NCBI RefSeq assembly: GCF_030182585.1
Contig: NZ_JARXOW010000001.1
Span: forward strand, 62,001-126,000
DNA from: Pedobacter faecalis
GTDB lineage: Bacteria; Bacteroidota; Bacteroidia; Sphingobacteriales; Sphingobacteriaceae
Direction of reading: 5' to 3'
Length of the DNA: 64,000 nt
Position numbers and translations under genes: made by a program. Every line of letters starts with the position of its first letter. Position 1 is the stretch's first letter. The notes under the pieces were generated by a model. The model was given only the letters and a program-made list of their open reading frames with translations, was not told where the DNA came from and ran no database searches. Shown piece after piece: positions 16,271 through 24,796 of the stretch.

Positions 16271-16624
16271 ATGATATCTACGATAATTTTACAGGCGGCA
16301 GCTGGTGGCGGTGGTTTTATGAGTTTACTGCCTTTAGTGCTGATTTTTGTGGTCATGTATTTCTTCATGATCAGGCCACAGCTTAAAAAAGCGAAAGAGC
16401 ACAAAAAGCTGATTCAGGAACTAAAGAAGGGTGATAAGATTGTCACAACCGCAGGAATACACGGTCGCATTATCGATATGAACGAAACTACCTTCCTGAT
16501 TGAAGTGGAGAGCGGAGCAAAGATACGGTTTGATAAGACTGCAGTATCTCTGGACGCTACGAAAACCGTTGTGCCAAAATCTGATAAAAAGGATACTCCA
16601 AAGATCGAAACCGCTGCGAGCTAG
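16271..16624 (+). CDS. yajC: Preprotein translocase subunit YajC
   Basis: YajC associates with SecDF and the SecYEG translocon in the inner membrane. The ATG at 16271 gives 117 residues: a short glycine-rich leader (QAAAGGGGFM), one membrane helix (LLPLVLIFVVMYFFMIRPQ) and the cytoplasmic domain (LIQELKKGDKIVTTAGIHG, IRFDKTAVS). A TTG at 16265 would add two residues only. Its functional partner secDF is in the same window at 31741-34692 but not in the same operon. The gene ends 20 bases before a strong terminator. Confidence 0.95.
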   Translation: MISTIILQAAAGGGGFMSLLPLVLIFVVMYFFMIRPQLKKAKEHKKLIQELKKGDKIVTTAGIHGRIIDMNETTFLIEVESGAKIRFDKTAVSLDATKTVVPKSDKKDTPKIETAAS

Positions 16625-16644
16625 TTTGCATATACAGAAATTAG

Positions 16645-16670
16645 AGCCGCTTCCTATGGAGCGGCTTTTT
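16645..16670 (+). terminator. Terminator of the nusB-DUF1573-yajC operon
   Basis: Stem AGCCGCT (16645-16651) pairs with AGCGGCT (16660-16666) around an 8-base loop and is followed by TTTT. It separates this operon from the ybbR operon. Confidence 0.85.
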
Positions 16671-16691
16671 GCATGAATAGGGGTATTATGA

Positions 16692-16699
16692 TATTTTTG
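16692..16699 (+). promoter_or_regulatory. Bacteroidota -7 promoter element of the ybbR operon
   Basis: TATTTTTG fits TAnnTTTG and lies 14 bases before the ybbR start and just after the yajC terminator. The order terminator, promoter, gene supports a separate transcription unit starting here. Confidence 0.5.
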
Positions 16700-16712
16700 T
16701 TTATTTTACAGC

Positions 16713-17660
16713 ATGCCCGTAATTAAACTCACGAAAATAGAGCGTAAGCGTTTTTTGGCATTTATCACTTGTTTGCTGATCGCTATCGGTGCGTGGTTAT
16801 TCCTTGCTCTGAACAATAAATATATATATACGGCCAAGACAGTTTTAGTTTACAAGAACTTTCCCTCAAAGCGGGCTTTTCATGCCTTACAGTCGGACAC
16901 TGTAGATCTGCAGGTAGAGGGAACCGGCTGGCAACTGTTGTTTGCCCGGCTGCGTATAAAGCCACAGTCCATATCGATCAATTTGGAAAAGCTGAACAGC
17001 CGTAACTACATTTTATTTTCGGAGCAACTGCTTAGCGTCAACAATCAGTTGGAAACGGCTCAGAAAGTCATTTCGGTGAAGCCGGATACGCTTTATTTTG
17101 ATTTCTCGGAGCGCAAAGTAAAACGAGTGCCGTTAAAGCTGTTGTCCAAGCTTGGTTTCGCTAAGCAGTACGGTGTTTCCGGTGAAACGGAACTCACGCC
17201 GGAATACATTACCCTGTCGGGCCCTGAGCAGGATCTTAAGCAAATATCAGAGTGGTATACAGACACGCTTTCGGCCGACCAGATACAGCGAACTTTTGTG
17301 GCCCGTGTACCGGTTATGCGGAACCGCATGAAAAACGTAAGTATATTTCCGACAAGTGCGGAAGTACGTATTCCCGTCGATGAATTTACGGAGAAGACTT
17401 TGGAATTACCTATCCGGGTGATCAACAACAAACAATATTTAAACGTTCGGCTGTTTCCCAAGAAAGTTAAGGTCACATTTTTAGTGTCTTTGTCTGATTA
17501 TCAGCAGATCGACGAAGAATTTATGGATGCTGCGGTAGATATCGATGACTGGAGGATGCTTGGACATAGTCAGTTAAGAATCAAAATGCGGCGCTTTCCG
17601 GAATACTGCAGGCTGGTAAAGCTGGAGCCGGAAAAGGTCGATTTCATTATAGAGAAGTAA
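16713..17660 (+). CDS. YbbR-like domain membrane protein
   Basis: A 315-residue protein with one N-terminal membrane anchor (about 13-32, LAFITCLLIAIGAWLFLAL as read from the sequence) and a periplasmic region built of YbbR-like repeats (about 35-310). Family cues are LPIRVINNKQYLNVRLFPKKV and repeated VxVxPxxV-type strands. In Firmicutes the homologue CdaR regulates the diadenylate cyclase CdaA; no CdaA gene is present here, so that role is not implied. The next gene coaE begins at the base after the stop, indicating tight coupling. Confidence 0.82.
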   Translation: MPVIKLTKIERKRFLAFITCLLIAIGAWLFLALNNKYIYTAKTVLVYKNFPSKRAFHALQSDTVDLQVEGTGWQLLFARLRIKPQSISINLEKLNSRNYILFSEQLLSVNNQLETAQKVISVKPDTLYFDFSERKVKRVPLKLLSKLGFAKQYGVSGETELTPEYITLSGPEQDLKQISEWYTDTLSADQIQRTFVARVPVMRNRMKNVSIFPTSAEVRIPVDEFTEKTLELPIRVINNKQYLNVRLFPKKVKVTFLVSLSDYQQIDEEFMDAAVDIDDWRMLGHSQLRIKMRRFPEYCRLVKLEPEKVDFIIEK

Positions 17661-18248
17661 ATGAAGAAAATTGGTATAACCGGGGGGATCGGGAGTGGAA
17701 AGACGACGGTTTGCAGGGTTTTTCAAACTCTTGGAATTCCAGTTTTTTATGCTGACGAAGCGGCCAGGAGCGTAATGATCAAAGATCAGGAACTGATGTG
17801 TGGTTTAAAGCAGGAATTCGGATCGGAGAGCTACTTCAATGACGGATCATTGAACCGGGCTCATATAGCCGGGATTGTATTTCATGATGCAGATAGATTA
17901 GCCAAGCTAAATGCGCTCGTGCATCCAGCCGTTTTCAGAGCTTTCGATCAATGGTGCGCAGATTTGCCGGTCGGCTTTCCCTACGTACTTAAAGAAGCCG
18001 CATTGCTGTTTGAAAGCGGTTCGGCGTCAATGTGTGATGAGAATATCGTTGTGGTATCTCCCGTGCAACTGAAGCTTGAACGGGTGATGAAGCGGGATAA
18101 CACGAACACGGAAGAGATTATGGCAAGAATGAGTAAACAACTGCCCGATGACAAGAAAGCCGAGCTGGCCGACCACGTCATTGTAAATGATGAAAACGAA
18201 TCGCTGATTGCCCAGGTGGTACGCCTGCACCAAAGATACCTGGATTAG
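17661..18248 (+). CDS. coaE: Dephospho-CoA kinase
   Basis: Last step of coenzyme A synthesis: phosphorylation of the 3'-hydroxyl of dephospho-CoA with ATP. It has 195 residues with the P-loop GGIGSGKTT at residues 7-15, and FYADEAARSVM carrying the conserved Asp. The later KEAALLFESG segment is typical of CoaE. The start is immediately after the ybbR stop; the MBL nuclease gene follows by one base. The ybbR-coaE pairing is common in Bacteroidota. Confidence 0.96.
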   Translation: MKKIGITGGIGSGKTTVCRVFQTLGIPVFYADEAARSVMIKDQELMCGLKQEFGSESYFNDGSLNRAHIAGIVFHDADRLAKLNALVHPAVFRAFDQWCADLPVGFPYVLKEAALLFESGSASMCDENIVVVSPVQLKLERVMKRDNTNTEEIMARMSKQLPDDKKAELADHVIVNDENESLIAQVVRLHQRYLD

Positions 18249-18249
18249 T

Positions 18250-19191
18250 ATGATTCTCGAAGATTTTATTTGTCTCGATAACACGGGACTGTATTGCAGA
18301 TATGGGGATTTTTATATAGATCCTAAGCAGGCGGTTAAGCAGGCAATCGTTTCACACGCGCATGGCGACCATGCGGTAGGCGGAAATGCTGTGGTTTATT
18401 GCACTGAGGCTACATCTCTGTTCATGAAACACCGGTATAAAAATTTCTCCGCTGGTACGTTCCACATCAAAGAATATCACCAACAGTTTGTGTTAAATGA
18501 TGTAAACGTAACATTTATTCCGGCAGGGCATATGCTCGGTTCGGCAATGATCCTGATGGAATACAAGGGGGTGCGTTATCTTTACACAGGTGATTATAAG
18601 CTTCAGTCTGACGAAACCTGCGAACCTATTGAGTATGTCAAAGCGGATGTGTTAATTACCGAAACTACCTTCGCGAACCCGGAAGTTGTGCATCCGGAGG
18701 CCGAACTGGAAATTCTGAAACTAAGCAGTACCGTGCATAACATTATGTTGGGTGCTTACGCCTTAGGAAAAAGTCAGCGTCTGATCAGTTTAATCAATCG
18801 GTATTGTACAGAAAAAAGGATATTGGTGCATCACAGCATCATGCCATACATAAATATTTACCGCCAAATGGGTGTAAACCTGGGCAGGTATGAAATATAT
18901 GACCGCAAGGTCATGAAGGCGGAGAAAACGAATCTGATATATCTTGTGCCGCCCATGGCCTTCAACAGTTACATCCGCGCTGTTGGTGTAAAACGGGTAT
19001 TTGCTAGCGGATGGAAGCATTTGCAACGCACAAACGACATGGATCTGTACATATCCGACCATGTAGACTGGAACGGAATCATCAATACCGTAGCGTATGT
19101 ACAGCCTAAGCAAATATGGACAAACCATGGCAATGGAATGCTTTTAAAGGATTATTATCAAAAATCTTTGGTAGTTAAATTGCTTAATTAA
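18250..19191 (+). CDS. MBL-fold exonuclease-like hydrolase
   Basis: A 313-residue metallo-beta-lactamase-fold protein. An in-frame start at 18208 would lie inside coaE; ATG 18250, one base after the coaE stop, is chosen. The zinc motif HAHGDH lies at about residues 36-41, followed by PAGHMLGSAM, YTGDYKL and TETTFANP. This pattern is that of the RNase J / CPSF-like exonuclease superfamily, though the protein lacks the full beta-CASP domain layout of RNase J and is short. It probably processes RNA or single-stranded DNA ends. Its stop overlaps the DUF5522 start (TAATG). Confidence 0.88.
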   Translation: MILEDFICLDNTGLYCRYGDFYIDPKQAVKQAIVSHAHGDHAVGGNAVVYCTEATSLFMKHRYKNFSAGTFHIKEYHQQFVLNDVNVTFIPAGHMLGSAMILMEYKGVRYLYTGDYKLQSDETCEPIEYVKADVLITETTFANPEVVHPEAELEILKLSSTVHNIMLGAYALGKSQRLISLINRYCTEKRILVHHSIMPYINIYRQMGVNLGRYEIYDRKVMKAEKTNLIYLVPPMAFNSYIRAVGVKRVFASGWKHLQRTNDMDLYISDHVDWNGIINTVAYVQPKQIWTNHGNGMLLKDYYQKSLVVKLLN

Positions 19192-19352
19192 TGACAGGGG
19201 AGCCAGATTACTACTTCAATGAACAAGGTCTTATGGTTTTTACCAAAGCCTATCACCTGAAACGAGGATTCTGTTGCAAGAATAAATGTAAGCATTGTCC
19301 CTGGGGATTTGGCAGAGAGAAAATAAAAAAGCAAACACCTGAGAAACGCTAA
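19191..19352 (+). CDS. DUF5522 cysteine-rich microprotein
   Basis: A 53-residue open frame starting at ATG 19191, which overlaps the stop of the MBL gene by one base. The sequence has YYFNEQGLMVFTKAYHLKRG followed by the cysteine cluster FCCKNKCKHCPWGFG, the signature of the DUF5522 family. The four cysteines suggest a zinc or iron-sulphur knot. The tail is basic. Translation coupling to the MBL nuclease suggests a joint role, possibly as a nucleic-acid-binding accessory; that is inference. It is below the size cut-off of many gene callers. Confidence 0.88.
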   Translation: MTGEPDYYFNEQGLMVFTKAYHLKRGFCCKNKCKHCPWGFGREKIKKQTPEKR

Positions 19353-19363
19353 ATACAATACCG

Positions 19364-19813
19364 ATGCAACTGCTGAAAGATACGTTTACATCACGATTTG
19401 AAAATGAACATCAAAAGGCAATCGTTAACGTGCTTTATACTTATAGCTGGTGTATAGATCAGCTGAAGCAAGTAACCGCGCCTTATGAGATTACCACCCA
19501 GCAATTTAATATTTTGAGGATACTACGCGGTCAGTATCCTAATGCTTCTACAATTAATCTGCTTAGAACGAGAATGCTTGATAAAATGAGCGATGCCTCC
19601 AGAATTGTTGACCGGCTGGTTCAGAAAGGTCTGGTTGTGAAGCAGGTTAGTGCACTGGACAAGCGCGCGGTTGATATATTAATTAGTGAGAAGGGACTTA
19701 AGCTCCTGAAAAAAATGGATAAGGAAGTTAATGTGTCGGCTATTATATCAGATAACCTGACAGAGGAGGAGGCCAGGCAATTGAACTTACTGCTGGACAA
19801 AATGCGCAAATAA
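19364..19813 (+). CDS. MarR family transcriptional regulator
   Basis: A 149-residue winged-helix protein. The core is at about residues 35-105: QFNILRILRGQYPN, then LRTRMLDKMSDASRIVDRLV (recognition helix) and the wing KQVSALDKRAVDILISEKG with the conserved D-x-R. Flanking helices form the dimer interface. It is 11 bases after DUF5522, so it is probably the last gene of the ybbR operon. It ends four bases before the stop of the convergent ZIP gene. No ligand or target can be named. Confidence 0.9.
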   Translation: MQLLKDTFTSRFENEHQKAIVNVLYTYSWCIDQLKQVTAPYEITTQQFNILRILRGQYPNASTINLLRTRMLDKMSDASRIVDRLVQKGLVVKQVSALDKRAVDILISEKGLKLLKKMDKEVNVSAIISDNLTEEEARQLNLLLDKMRK

Positions 19814-19817
19814 GTTG

Positions 19818-20552
19818 TCAATGCGTGTGTCCGGTACCAGACCCGGATAGGAAATATCCGATGAGTGCAATAGAGATTCCGCACAATACCGCTACCATTT
19901 TCCGCTTGTTCACTTTGTGGTCTACACTCGATTCGAAAAGAATTGTTGTGGAAATATGCAGAAATATGCCGATCACAATTCCCATGATCCTGCTGAAATA
20001 TTCCTCGACGTTTCCGATGGAGCCAGTGCTCATTCCGTAGCTCACATAAAAACCTAATGGCGCCATAATGGCAAATACTGAAATAAATATCAATATTCTT
20101 GGTGCCGTAAACTTATTCTGGAGCAAAATGCTGGCCAGCGCAAAAGCAGCCGGAATATGGTGCAGGGAAATCCCAAAAATCAGCGCATTATGATGGTCCT
20201 TGGCCAGCGGCATTCCTTCAAGGAAAGCATGCAAGCATAAGCTGATCATGATGCCATAAGGGAACACCTGTGCTTCGTTGTGTTTGTGTATATGGCCATG
20301 TTCCACACCCTCCGAAAACTGTTCGAGAAATACCTGCAGCAAAAATCCAATCAATATGAAGATGCCAATATCATGATGATGGTCGTGATAGGCTTCCGGG
20401 ATCAGATGCAACACCGTTATTGCAAAAAGATAAGCACCGCTGAAAGACAGAATGAGCTTCAGCAACTGTGATTTGTCGCTTTTTACCAGGAAAATTGAAG
20501 CACCACCGAAAAAGGCGCTGAGGAATAAAACCAATAGCTTCCAGAATTCCAT
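19818..20552 (-). CDS. ZIP family metal transporter
   Basis: A 244-residue inner-membrane protein with about eight helices, resembling zinc/iron permeases of the ZIP family. A histidine-rich loop (EHGHIHKHNEAQ) precedes the metal-site helices HAFLEGMPLA and LHHIPAAFAL. In typical ZIPs the second helix reads HNIPEG; here the glutamate is missing, so the binuclear site is altered. The C-terminus ends in GSGTGHTH. It is the last gene of a three-gene operon: its start overlaps the PAP2 stop by one base. Confidence 0.87.
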   Translation of the reverse strand: MEFWKLLVLFLSAFFGGASIFLVKSDKSQLLKLILSFSGAYLFAITVLHLIPEAYHDHHHDIGIFILIGFLLQVFLEQFSEGVEHGHIHKHNEAQVFPYGIMISLCLHAFLEGMPLAKDHHNALIFGISLHHIPAAFALASILLQNKFTAPRILIFISVFAIMAPLGFYVSYGMSTGSIGNVEEYFSRIMGIVIGIFLHISTTILFESSVDHKVNKRKMVAVLCGISIALIGYFLSGSGTGHTH

Positions 20553-21115
20553 TACAGTCGTTGCTCTAGCGTTTTATAAAGTTTTGAAGTCAGTATACCA
20601 ATCGTTGTCCCAAGCATGGCGCCTATCAAGGTGTCGACCGGGTAATGCACGCCTACATAAATCTGCGAAAAGGTAATGATCGCCGCCCAGAACAAGGCAA
20701 TAGGTAGAATCGGTTTCCATCGCCTGTAGAAAACCAGTATACAGAAAACGGAAAGCGCAAAGTGATTGGTGGCATGCGCAGAGGGAAAACTATAACCCGC
20801 CCCGCAAGGTACCCTGGCGATGATTTGACCAGACAGTGCCGGTTCATTGCAGGGCCTTAGGCGACCAACAGTAGGCTTTATCACACGCGATGCTGACAAA
20901 TCGCCCAGTGCAAAGGTGAACAACAACATCCCAACAATAAGCCATCCCTTTTTTTTGTACTCGCGCACACAATACACAATGATGAACAAGTAGAGCGGCG
21001 CCCAGAAATATTTATTCCGCATCAGAGGCAGCAGCCAATCGAAAAAAGGATTTGACATCCCCCGGTGAATGTCAAGGAACAAATCATGATCAAATTGCAG
21101 CAGCGCTTCGATCAT
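20552..21115 (-). CDS. PAP2 superfamily phosphatase
   Basis: A 187-residue membrane phosphatase of the type-2 phosphatidic acid phosphatase family, with about five helices. The three catalytic motifs are KPTVGRLRPC, FPSAHAT and IYVGVHYPVD. In the third motif the usual SR before the loop reads SQ, so the Arg is replaced, which occurs in some Bacteroidota members. Substrates may be undecaprenyl pyrophosphate or lipid phosphates. It overlaps the methyltransferase gene upstream by four bases and the ZIP gene by one, so all three are translated in sequence. Confidence 0.88.
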   Translation of the reverse strand: MIEALLQFDHDLFLDIHRGMSNPFFDWLLPLMRNKYFWAPLYLFIIVYCVREYKKKGWLIVGMLLFTFALGDLSASRVIKPTVGRLRPCNEPALSGQIIARVPCGAGYSFPSAHATNHFALSVFCILVFYRRWKPILPIALFWAAIITFSQIYVGVHYPVDTLIGAMLGTTIGILTSKLYKTLEQRL

Positions 21116-21843
21116 GCCCGTTTACAGATAAATATCACACGATCAGAACGCATTTCGTCGTACGGTTCCAGTTCATAGCTGCCGAATTTCTCTTTGATCT
21201 GCAGCCCGCTTTTTGAAAACATACGCTCGAAATCGCTTAAAGTGAAAGCTTGCACCCTTTCTTCGAAGGCATACGTCTTGCTTTTATGTTCAAAGTTGAT
21301 GTGTTTGATAATCTTGCCTTCAGATACGAATTTGTGCAGATGGAACTCAATACCTTCAACCACCTTAATTTCCTGATGTGTAAGGTTCTTGATGATCTTT
21401 TCGGTATTAAAATAATCCAGTACAAGTGTCCCGTCAGCCTTCAGGCTTTTACGGAATGACTTCAGCGCGTTGACGTGATCCTTTTCCGTTTCGAAATATC
21501 CAAAGCTGGTGAACAGGTTTACCGCAATATCAAAATAGTTGATGTAGCACAACTTTCGCATGTCATGTACATAAAAATGCAGGTTTTTCTGTTCAAACTG
21601 CTGGGCATATTTAATGCTTTGTTCCGACAAGTCAATACCAGTCACATCGTAGCCCTTCTTATGCAGATATACCGCGTGTCGCCCTCTTCCACAAGCAATA
21701 TCAAGAATCTTAGCGTTGGCAGCCGGCTTTAGGTATGCCGAAAGATTATCTATAAGTAATTCAGCTTCAGCATCATTGCGCTGACTGTACAGGATATGAT
21801 AAAACGGGGAGTTGAACCAGTATTGAAACCATTTTCGCTGCAT
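21112..21843 (-). CDS. Class I SAM-dependent methyltransferase
   Basis: A 243-residue Rossmann-fold methyltransferase if started at ATG 21843. A GTG at 21873 in frame would add ten basic residues, but a -7 promoter element covers that codon, so the ATG is preferred. The SAM motif is ILDIACGRGRHAVYL, followed by GIDLSEQSI; the N-terminus MQRKWFQYWFNSPFYHILY is typical of a Bacteroidota family of unknown substrate. It leads the operon methyltransferase-PAP2-ZIP. The ZIP and PAP2 neighbours do not define a substrate. Confidence 0.88.
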   Translation of the reverse strand: MQRKWFQYWFNSPFYHILYSQRNDAEAELLIDNLSAYLKPAANAKILDIACGRGRHAVYLHKKGYDVTGIDLSEQSIKYAQQFEQKNLHFYVHDMRKLCYINYFDIAVNLFTSFGYFETEKDHVNALKSFRKSLKADGTLVLDYFNTEKIIKNLTHQEIKVVEGIEFHLHKFVSEGKIIKHINFEHKSKTYAFEERVQAFTLSDFERMFSKSGLQIKEKFGSYELEPYDEMRSDRVIFICKRA

Positions 21844-21872
21844 GAAGCTTGTTTTTTTTCTTTTTTGAGCCA

Positions 21873-21880
21873 CAAAGATA
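21873..21880 (-). promoter_or_regulatory. -7 promoter element of the methyltransferase-PAP2-ZIP operon
   Basis: On the minus strand the bases read TATCTTTG, a match to TAnnTTTG, 29 bases before ATG 21843. It argues that the upstream GTG at 21873 is not the start codon. Confidence 0.5.
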
Positions 21881-21909
21881 ATATTTTAACGAGCATAAGC
21901 CTTGTAATC

Positions 21910-21938
21910 TTTGGTTAAAAGGAAATTTGTTACTTTTG
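21910..21938 (+). promoter_or_regulatory. Bacteroidota promoter of glmM (-33 TTTG and -7 TACTTTTG)
   Basis: TTTG at 21910-21913 and TACTTTTG at 21931-21938 are spaced by 17 bases, close to the Bacteroidota consensus. The predicted transcription start is a few bases before the TTG start codon at 21954. Confidence 0.6.
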
Positions 21939-21953
21939 AAAAAAAACTGAACA

Positions 21954-23336
21954 TTGACACTTATAAAATCTATCTCTGGTATCAGGGGAACGATAGGTGG
22001 TGCGCCTGGTGAAGGGCTTACGCCTATGGATATCGTAAAATTTACCGCCGCCTACGGAGCCTGGGTTATTCGTACCACAGGGAACAAGAAAATCGTTTTG
22101 GGTCGCGATGCGCGGACCTCAGGCGCGATGGTTAATCGTATAGTTACCGGCACCCTTCAAGGCCTTGGCATAAATGTCATCGACCTCGGACTGTCTACTA
22201 CTCCTACAGTGGAAATAGCTGTTCCGCTTGAACAGGCCGGGGGCGGAATTATCCTGACTGCAAGCCACAACCCAGCGCAGTGGAATGCACTGAAGCTGTT
22301 AAACGGTAAGGGCGAGTTCATCAGCGACGCTGAGGGTAAGGAGGTGCTGGATATTGCCGAGAGCGGCACCTTTGATTTTGCTGAAGTAGAAGAACTCGGT
22401 CAGGTATCTACAGATGACACCTACCTGCAAAAGCATATCGATGCAATTTTAAGTCTTCCGCTTGTAGACGTTGCAGCCATTAAAGCCGCTGATTTTACTG
22501 TGGCGATCGACTGCGTGAATTCGACGGGCGGAATCTTTGTGCCAGCTTTACTTAAGGCTTTAGGCGTAACCAATATTCATGAACTTTATTGCGAGCCAAA
22601 TGGCCACTTTCCTCATAATCCGGAACCATTACCCGAAAACCTTACAGCCATAGCTGGTATGGTTAAAGAGAAGGGTGCCGATCTTGGTATCGTCGTCGAC
22701 CCTGATGTCGACAGGTTGTGCTTCGTGAATGAAGACGGAAGCATGTTTGGCGAGGAGTACACCCTCGTGGCCGTGGCCGACTATATCCTGAAAAATAGCC
22801 CGGGTAATGCAGTCTCCAACCTGTCGTCAACGAGGGCCTTACGGGACGTTACCGAAGCAGCGGGAGGTAATTACTACGCTGCGGCTGTTGGAGAGGTTAA
22901 TGTGGTCAACAAAATGAAAGAGAGCGAGGCGATTATAGGAGGGGAAGGAAATGGGGGTATTATTTATCCTGAATTGCATTACGGCCGTGATGCTTTGGTT
23001 GGAATAGCCTTATTTTTAACACACCTGGCCAAATCTGGTGTTTCAATGACCCAGCTCAGGGGCGGTTATCCTCAATACAGCATCTCAAAGAACAAGATCA
23101 CATTAACGCCAGGGATGGATATCGATGCGCTTTTACTTAAAATTCAGGACAAGTATAGCGATCAGCCCAACAGTACAATAGACGGACTCAAAATAGAATT
23201 CGGCAAAGAATGGGTGCATCTTAGAAAGTCAAACACCGAACCGATCATTCGTATATACAGTGAAGCATCATCGGCCGAGCGTGCGGACGCACTGGCCATG
23301 AATGTCATTTCGGATATCAAAGCAATATTAAATTAG
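21954..23336 (+). CDS. glmM: Phosphoglucosamine mutase
   Basis: Converts glucosamine-6-phosphate to glucosamine-1-phosphate for UDP-GlcNAc, peptidoglycan and LPS synthesis. It has 460 residues from a TTG start. The phosphoserine loop is TASHNPAQWNALK, the metal-binding loop DPDVDRLCF, and the C-terminal phosphate-binding segment RKSNTEPIIRIYSEA. The first residues TLIKSISGIRGTIGG are conserved in this clade, which supports the TTG start. The family also includes phosphomannomutases, so the exact sugar is inferred from similarity to Bacteroidota GlmM. The cysteine desulfurase follows after four bases. Confidence 0.9.
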   Translation: MTLIKSISGIRGTIGGAPGEGLTPMDIVKFTAAYGAWVIRTTGNKKIVLGRDARTSGAMVNRIVTGTLQGLGINVIDLGLSTTPTVEIAVPLEQAGGGIILTASHNPAQWNALKLLNGKGEFISDAEGKEVLDIAESGTFDFAEVEELGQVSTDDTYLQKHIDAILSLPLVDVAAIKAADFTVAIDCVNSTGGIFVPALLKALGVTNIHELYCEPNGHFPHNPEPLPENLTAIAGMVKEKGADLGIVVDPDVDRLCFVNEDGSMFGEEYTLVAVADYILKNSPGNAVSNLSSTRALRDVTEAAGGNYYAAAVGEVNVVNKMKESEAIIGGEGNGGIIYPELHYGRDALVGIALFLTHLAKSGVSMTQLRGGYPQYSISKNKITLTPGMDIDALLLKIQDKYSDQPNSTIDGLKIEFGKEWVHLRKSNTEPIIRIYSEASSAERADALAMNVISDIKAILN

Positions 23337-23340
23337 ATCC

Positions 23341-24489
23341 ATGCAAAGAATTTATTTGGATAACGCCGCTACAACGCCATTAGATCCTGTGGTCATTGAT
23401 GAGATGGTTCAGGTTATGACTCAGTATTACGGCAATCCGTCATCTATCCACGCACAGGGGCGGGAAGTTCGCACCATCATTGAAAAGGCAAGGAAGACCG
23501 TTGCCGGCCTGCTTAATGTGACGCCTGCCGAGATATTTTTCACTTCAGGCGGAACGGAGGCAGATAACACGGCCATAAGGTGTGGCATCGCCGCTTATGG
23601 TATAAAGCATGCCATTACGTCTAAAATTGAACATCACGCCGTAGAGCACACGTTGAATACGCTGCTGAAACAAGGCGTAATTGATAAACTCAGCTTTGTG
23701 GATGTTGATAGTAAGGGCAACGTAAACCTGCATCATTTAAGGCAGTTGCTGCAAGACAATGAACGTTCGTTCGTATCTCTCATGCATGCCAACAATGAGC
23801 TGGGTACACTAACGGATATTGAACGCGTGGGCGAAATATGCGAGGAACACAACGCAATCTTTCATTGTGATACCGTACAGACCATGGGGCACTACGTACA
23901 TGACCTGAGGAAGATCAAGGCACATTTCGTTGTTTGCGCAGCGCATAAACTACACGGCCCAAAAGGCGTTGGATTTTTATATGTAAACCACCAGGTAAAG
24001 ATCAGCCCGATGATTTTTGGCGGGGCACAGGAACGTAACATGCGCGGGGGTACCGAGAATGTATATGGCATTGTAGGCTTGGCGAAGGCAATGGAAATTG
24101 CTTATGCGGAAATGAAGGAGCATCAGCATTATATCCAGGAATTAAAATCGTATCTGATCGGCCGGCTTACTCAGGAGATTCCAGATCTCTGTTTTAACGG
24201 CGAGATAGCACCCGAGAGAAGTCTTTATACCGTGCTGAACGTATCCTTCCCGGCAATGGACATGGGAGATATGCTGCTTTTCAATCTGGATATTAATGGA
24301 ATTTCAGCATCTGGCGGCAGCGCCTGCTCATCTGGGTCAAACATAGGATCGCACGTTCTTGCAGGTATATCCGCCGATCCGAACAGGCCTTCGGTCAGAT
24401 TCTCTTTCAGTAAGTTCAACACCAAAGAAGAACTGGATATTCTGGTAGATAAAGTCAAGCAGATCGTCAGCCAGAACGTCGCGGTCTAA
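23341..24489 (+). CDS. Cysteine desulfurase (NifS/IscS family)
   Basis: A PLP enzyme that transfers sulphur from cysteine for Fe-S clusters and thio-modification of tRNA. It has 382 residues. YLDNAATTPLDP opens the protein, AAHKLHGPKGVGFL holds the PLP lysine, and the catalytic cysteine is in SGGSACSSGSNIGSHVL at about residues 325-341. The short active-site loop is of the NifS/IscS type rather than SufS type. No iscU or tRNA-modifying gene is adjacent. It is probably co-transcribed with glmM, four bases upstream. Confidence 0.94.
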   Translation: MQRIYLDNAATTPLDPVVIDEMVQVMTQYYGNPSSIHAQGREVRTIIEKARKTVAGLLNVTPAEIFFTSGGTEADNTAIRCGIAAYGIKHAITSKIEHHAVEHTLNTLLKQGVIDKLSFVDVDSKGNVNLHHLRQLLQDNERSFVSLMHANNELGTLTDIERVGEICEEHNAIFHCDTVQTMGHYVHDLRKIKAHFVVCAAHKLHGPKGVGFLYVNHQVKISPMIFGGAQERNMRGGTENVYGIVGLAKAMEIAYAEMKEHQHYIQELKSYLIGRLTQEIPDLCFNGEIAPERSLYTVLNVSFPAMDMGDMLLFNLDINGISASGGSACSSGSNIGSHVLAGISADPNRPSVRFSFSKFNTKEELDILVDKVKQIVSQNVAV

Positions 24490-24560
24490 GCCAAAACAAT
24501 TTGATTATCGGGATGTTGTATAATAAGCAACATTATATATAACCTAAAATTGTTAAAGTT

Positions 24561-24776
24561 ATGATACATACCGATAAGCATCACGACAGCGATGAAAGCG
24601 ACAAAAAGAAGACCGTTCTGAGGGAGGAAAATTATAACGCGGAAAATGAAACCAGCGGTGAAACATCTTCTGCTACAGAGTTTGACCGCTCAGGATTTAC
24701 CAAAAAGACCGGTCGCAGTAATAAGCCTCTGGGTTCAAGCCATGAACCCGGCGTAACCCCCGGTTCAGAATTCTGA
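24561..24776 (+). CDS. Small hydrophilic disordered protein
   Basis: A 71-residue protein, highly charged and without a hydrophobic segment: it starts MIHTDKHHDSDESDKKKTV and ends with a Gly/Pro/Ser tail (EPGVTPGSEF). Asp, Glu, Lys, Ser and Thr dominate, suggesting intrinsic disorder. I do not recognise a family; similar short proteins are annotated as hypothetical in Pedobacter. It has its own terminator 20 bases after the stop, which supports it as a real gene. Stress protection is a guess only. Confidence 0.6.
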   Translation: MIHTDKHHDSDESDKKKTVLREENYNAENETSGETSSATEFDRSGFTKKTGRSNKPLGSSHEPGVTPGSEF

Positions 24777-24796
24777 TTCTAACCTCTATCTTATTT

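Noticed and set aside
21844..21873. GTG start extending the methyltransferase by ten residues
   Set aside because: A -7 promoter element overlaps this codon, and the added residues are poly-basic with no family similarity.
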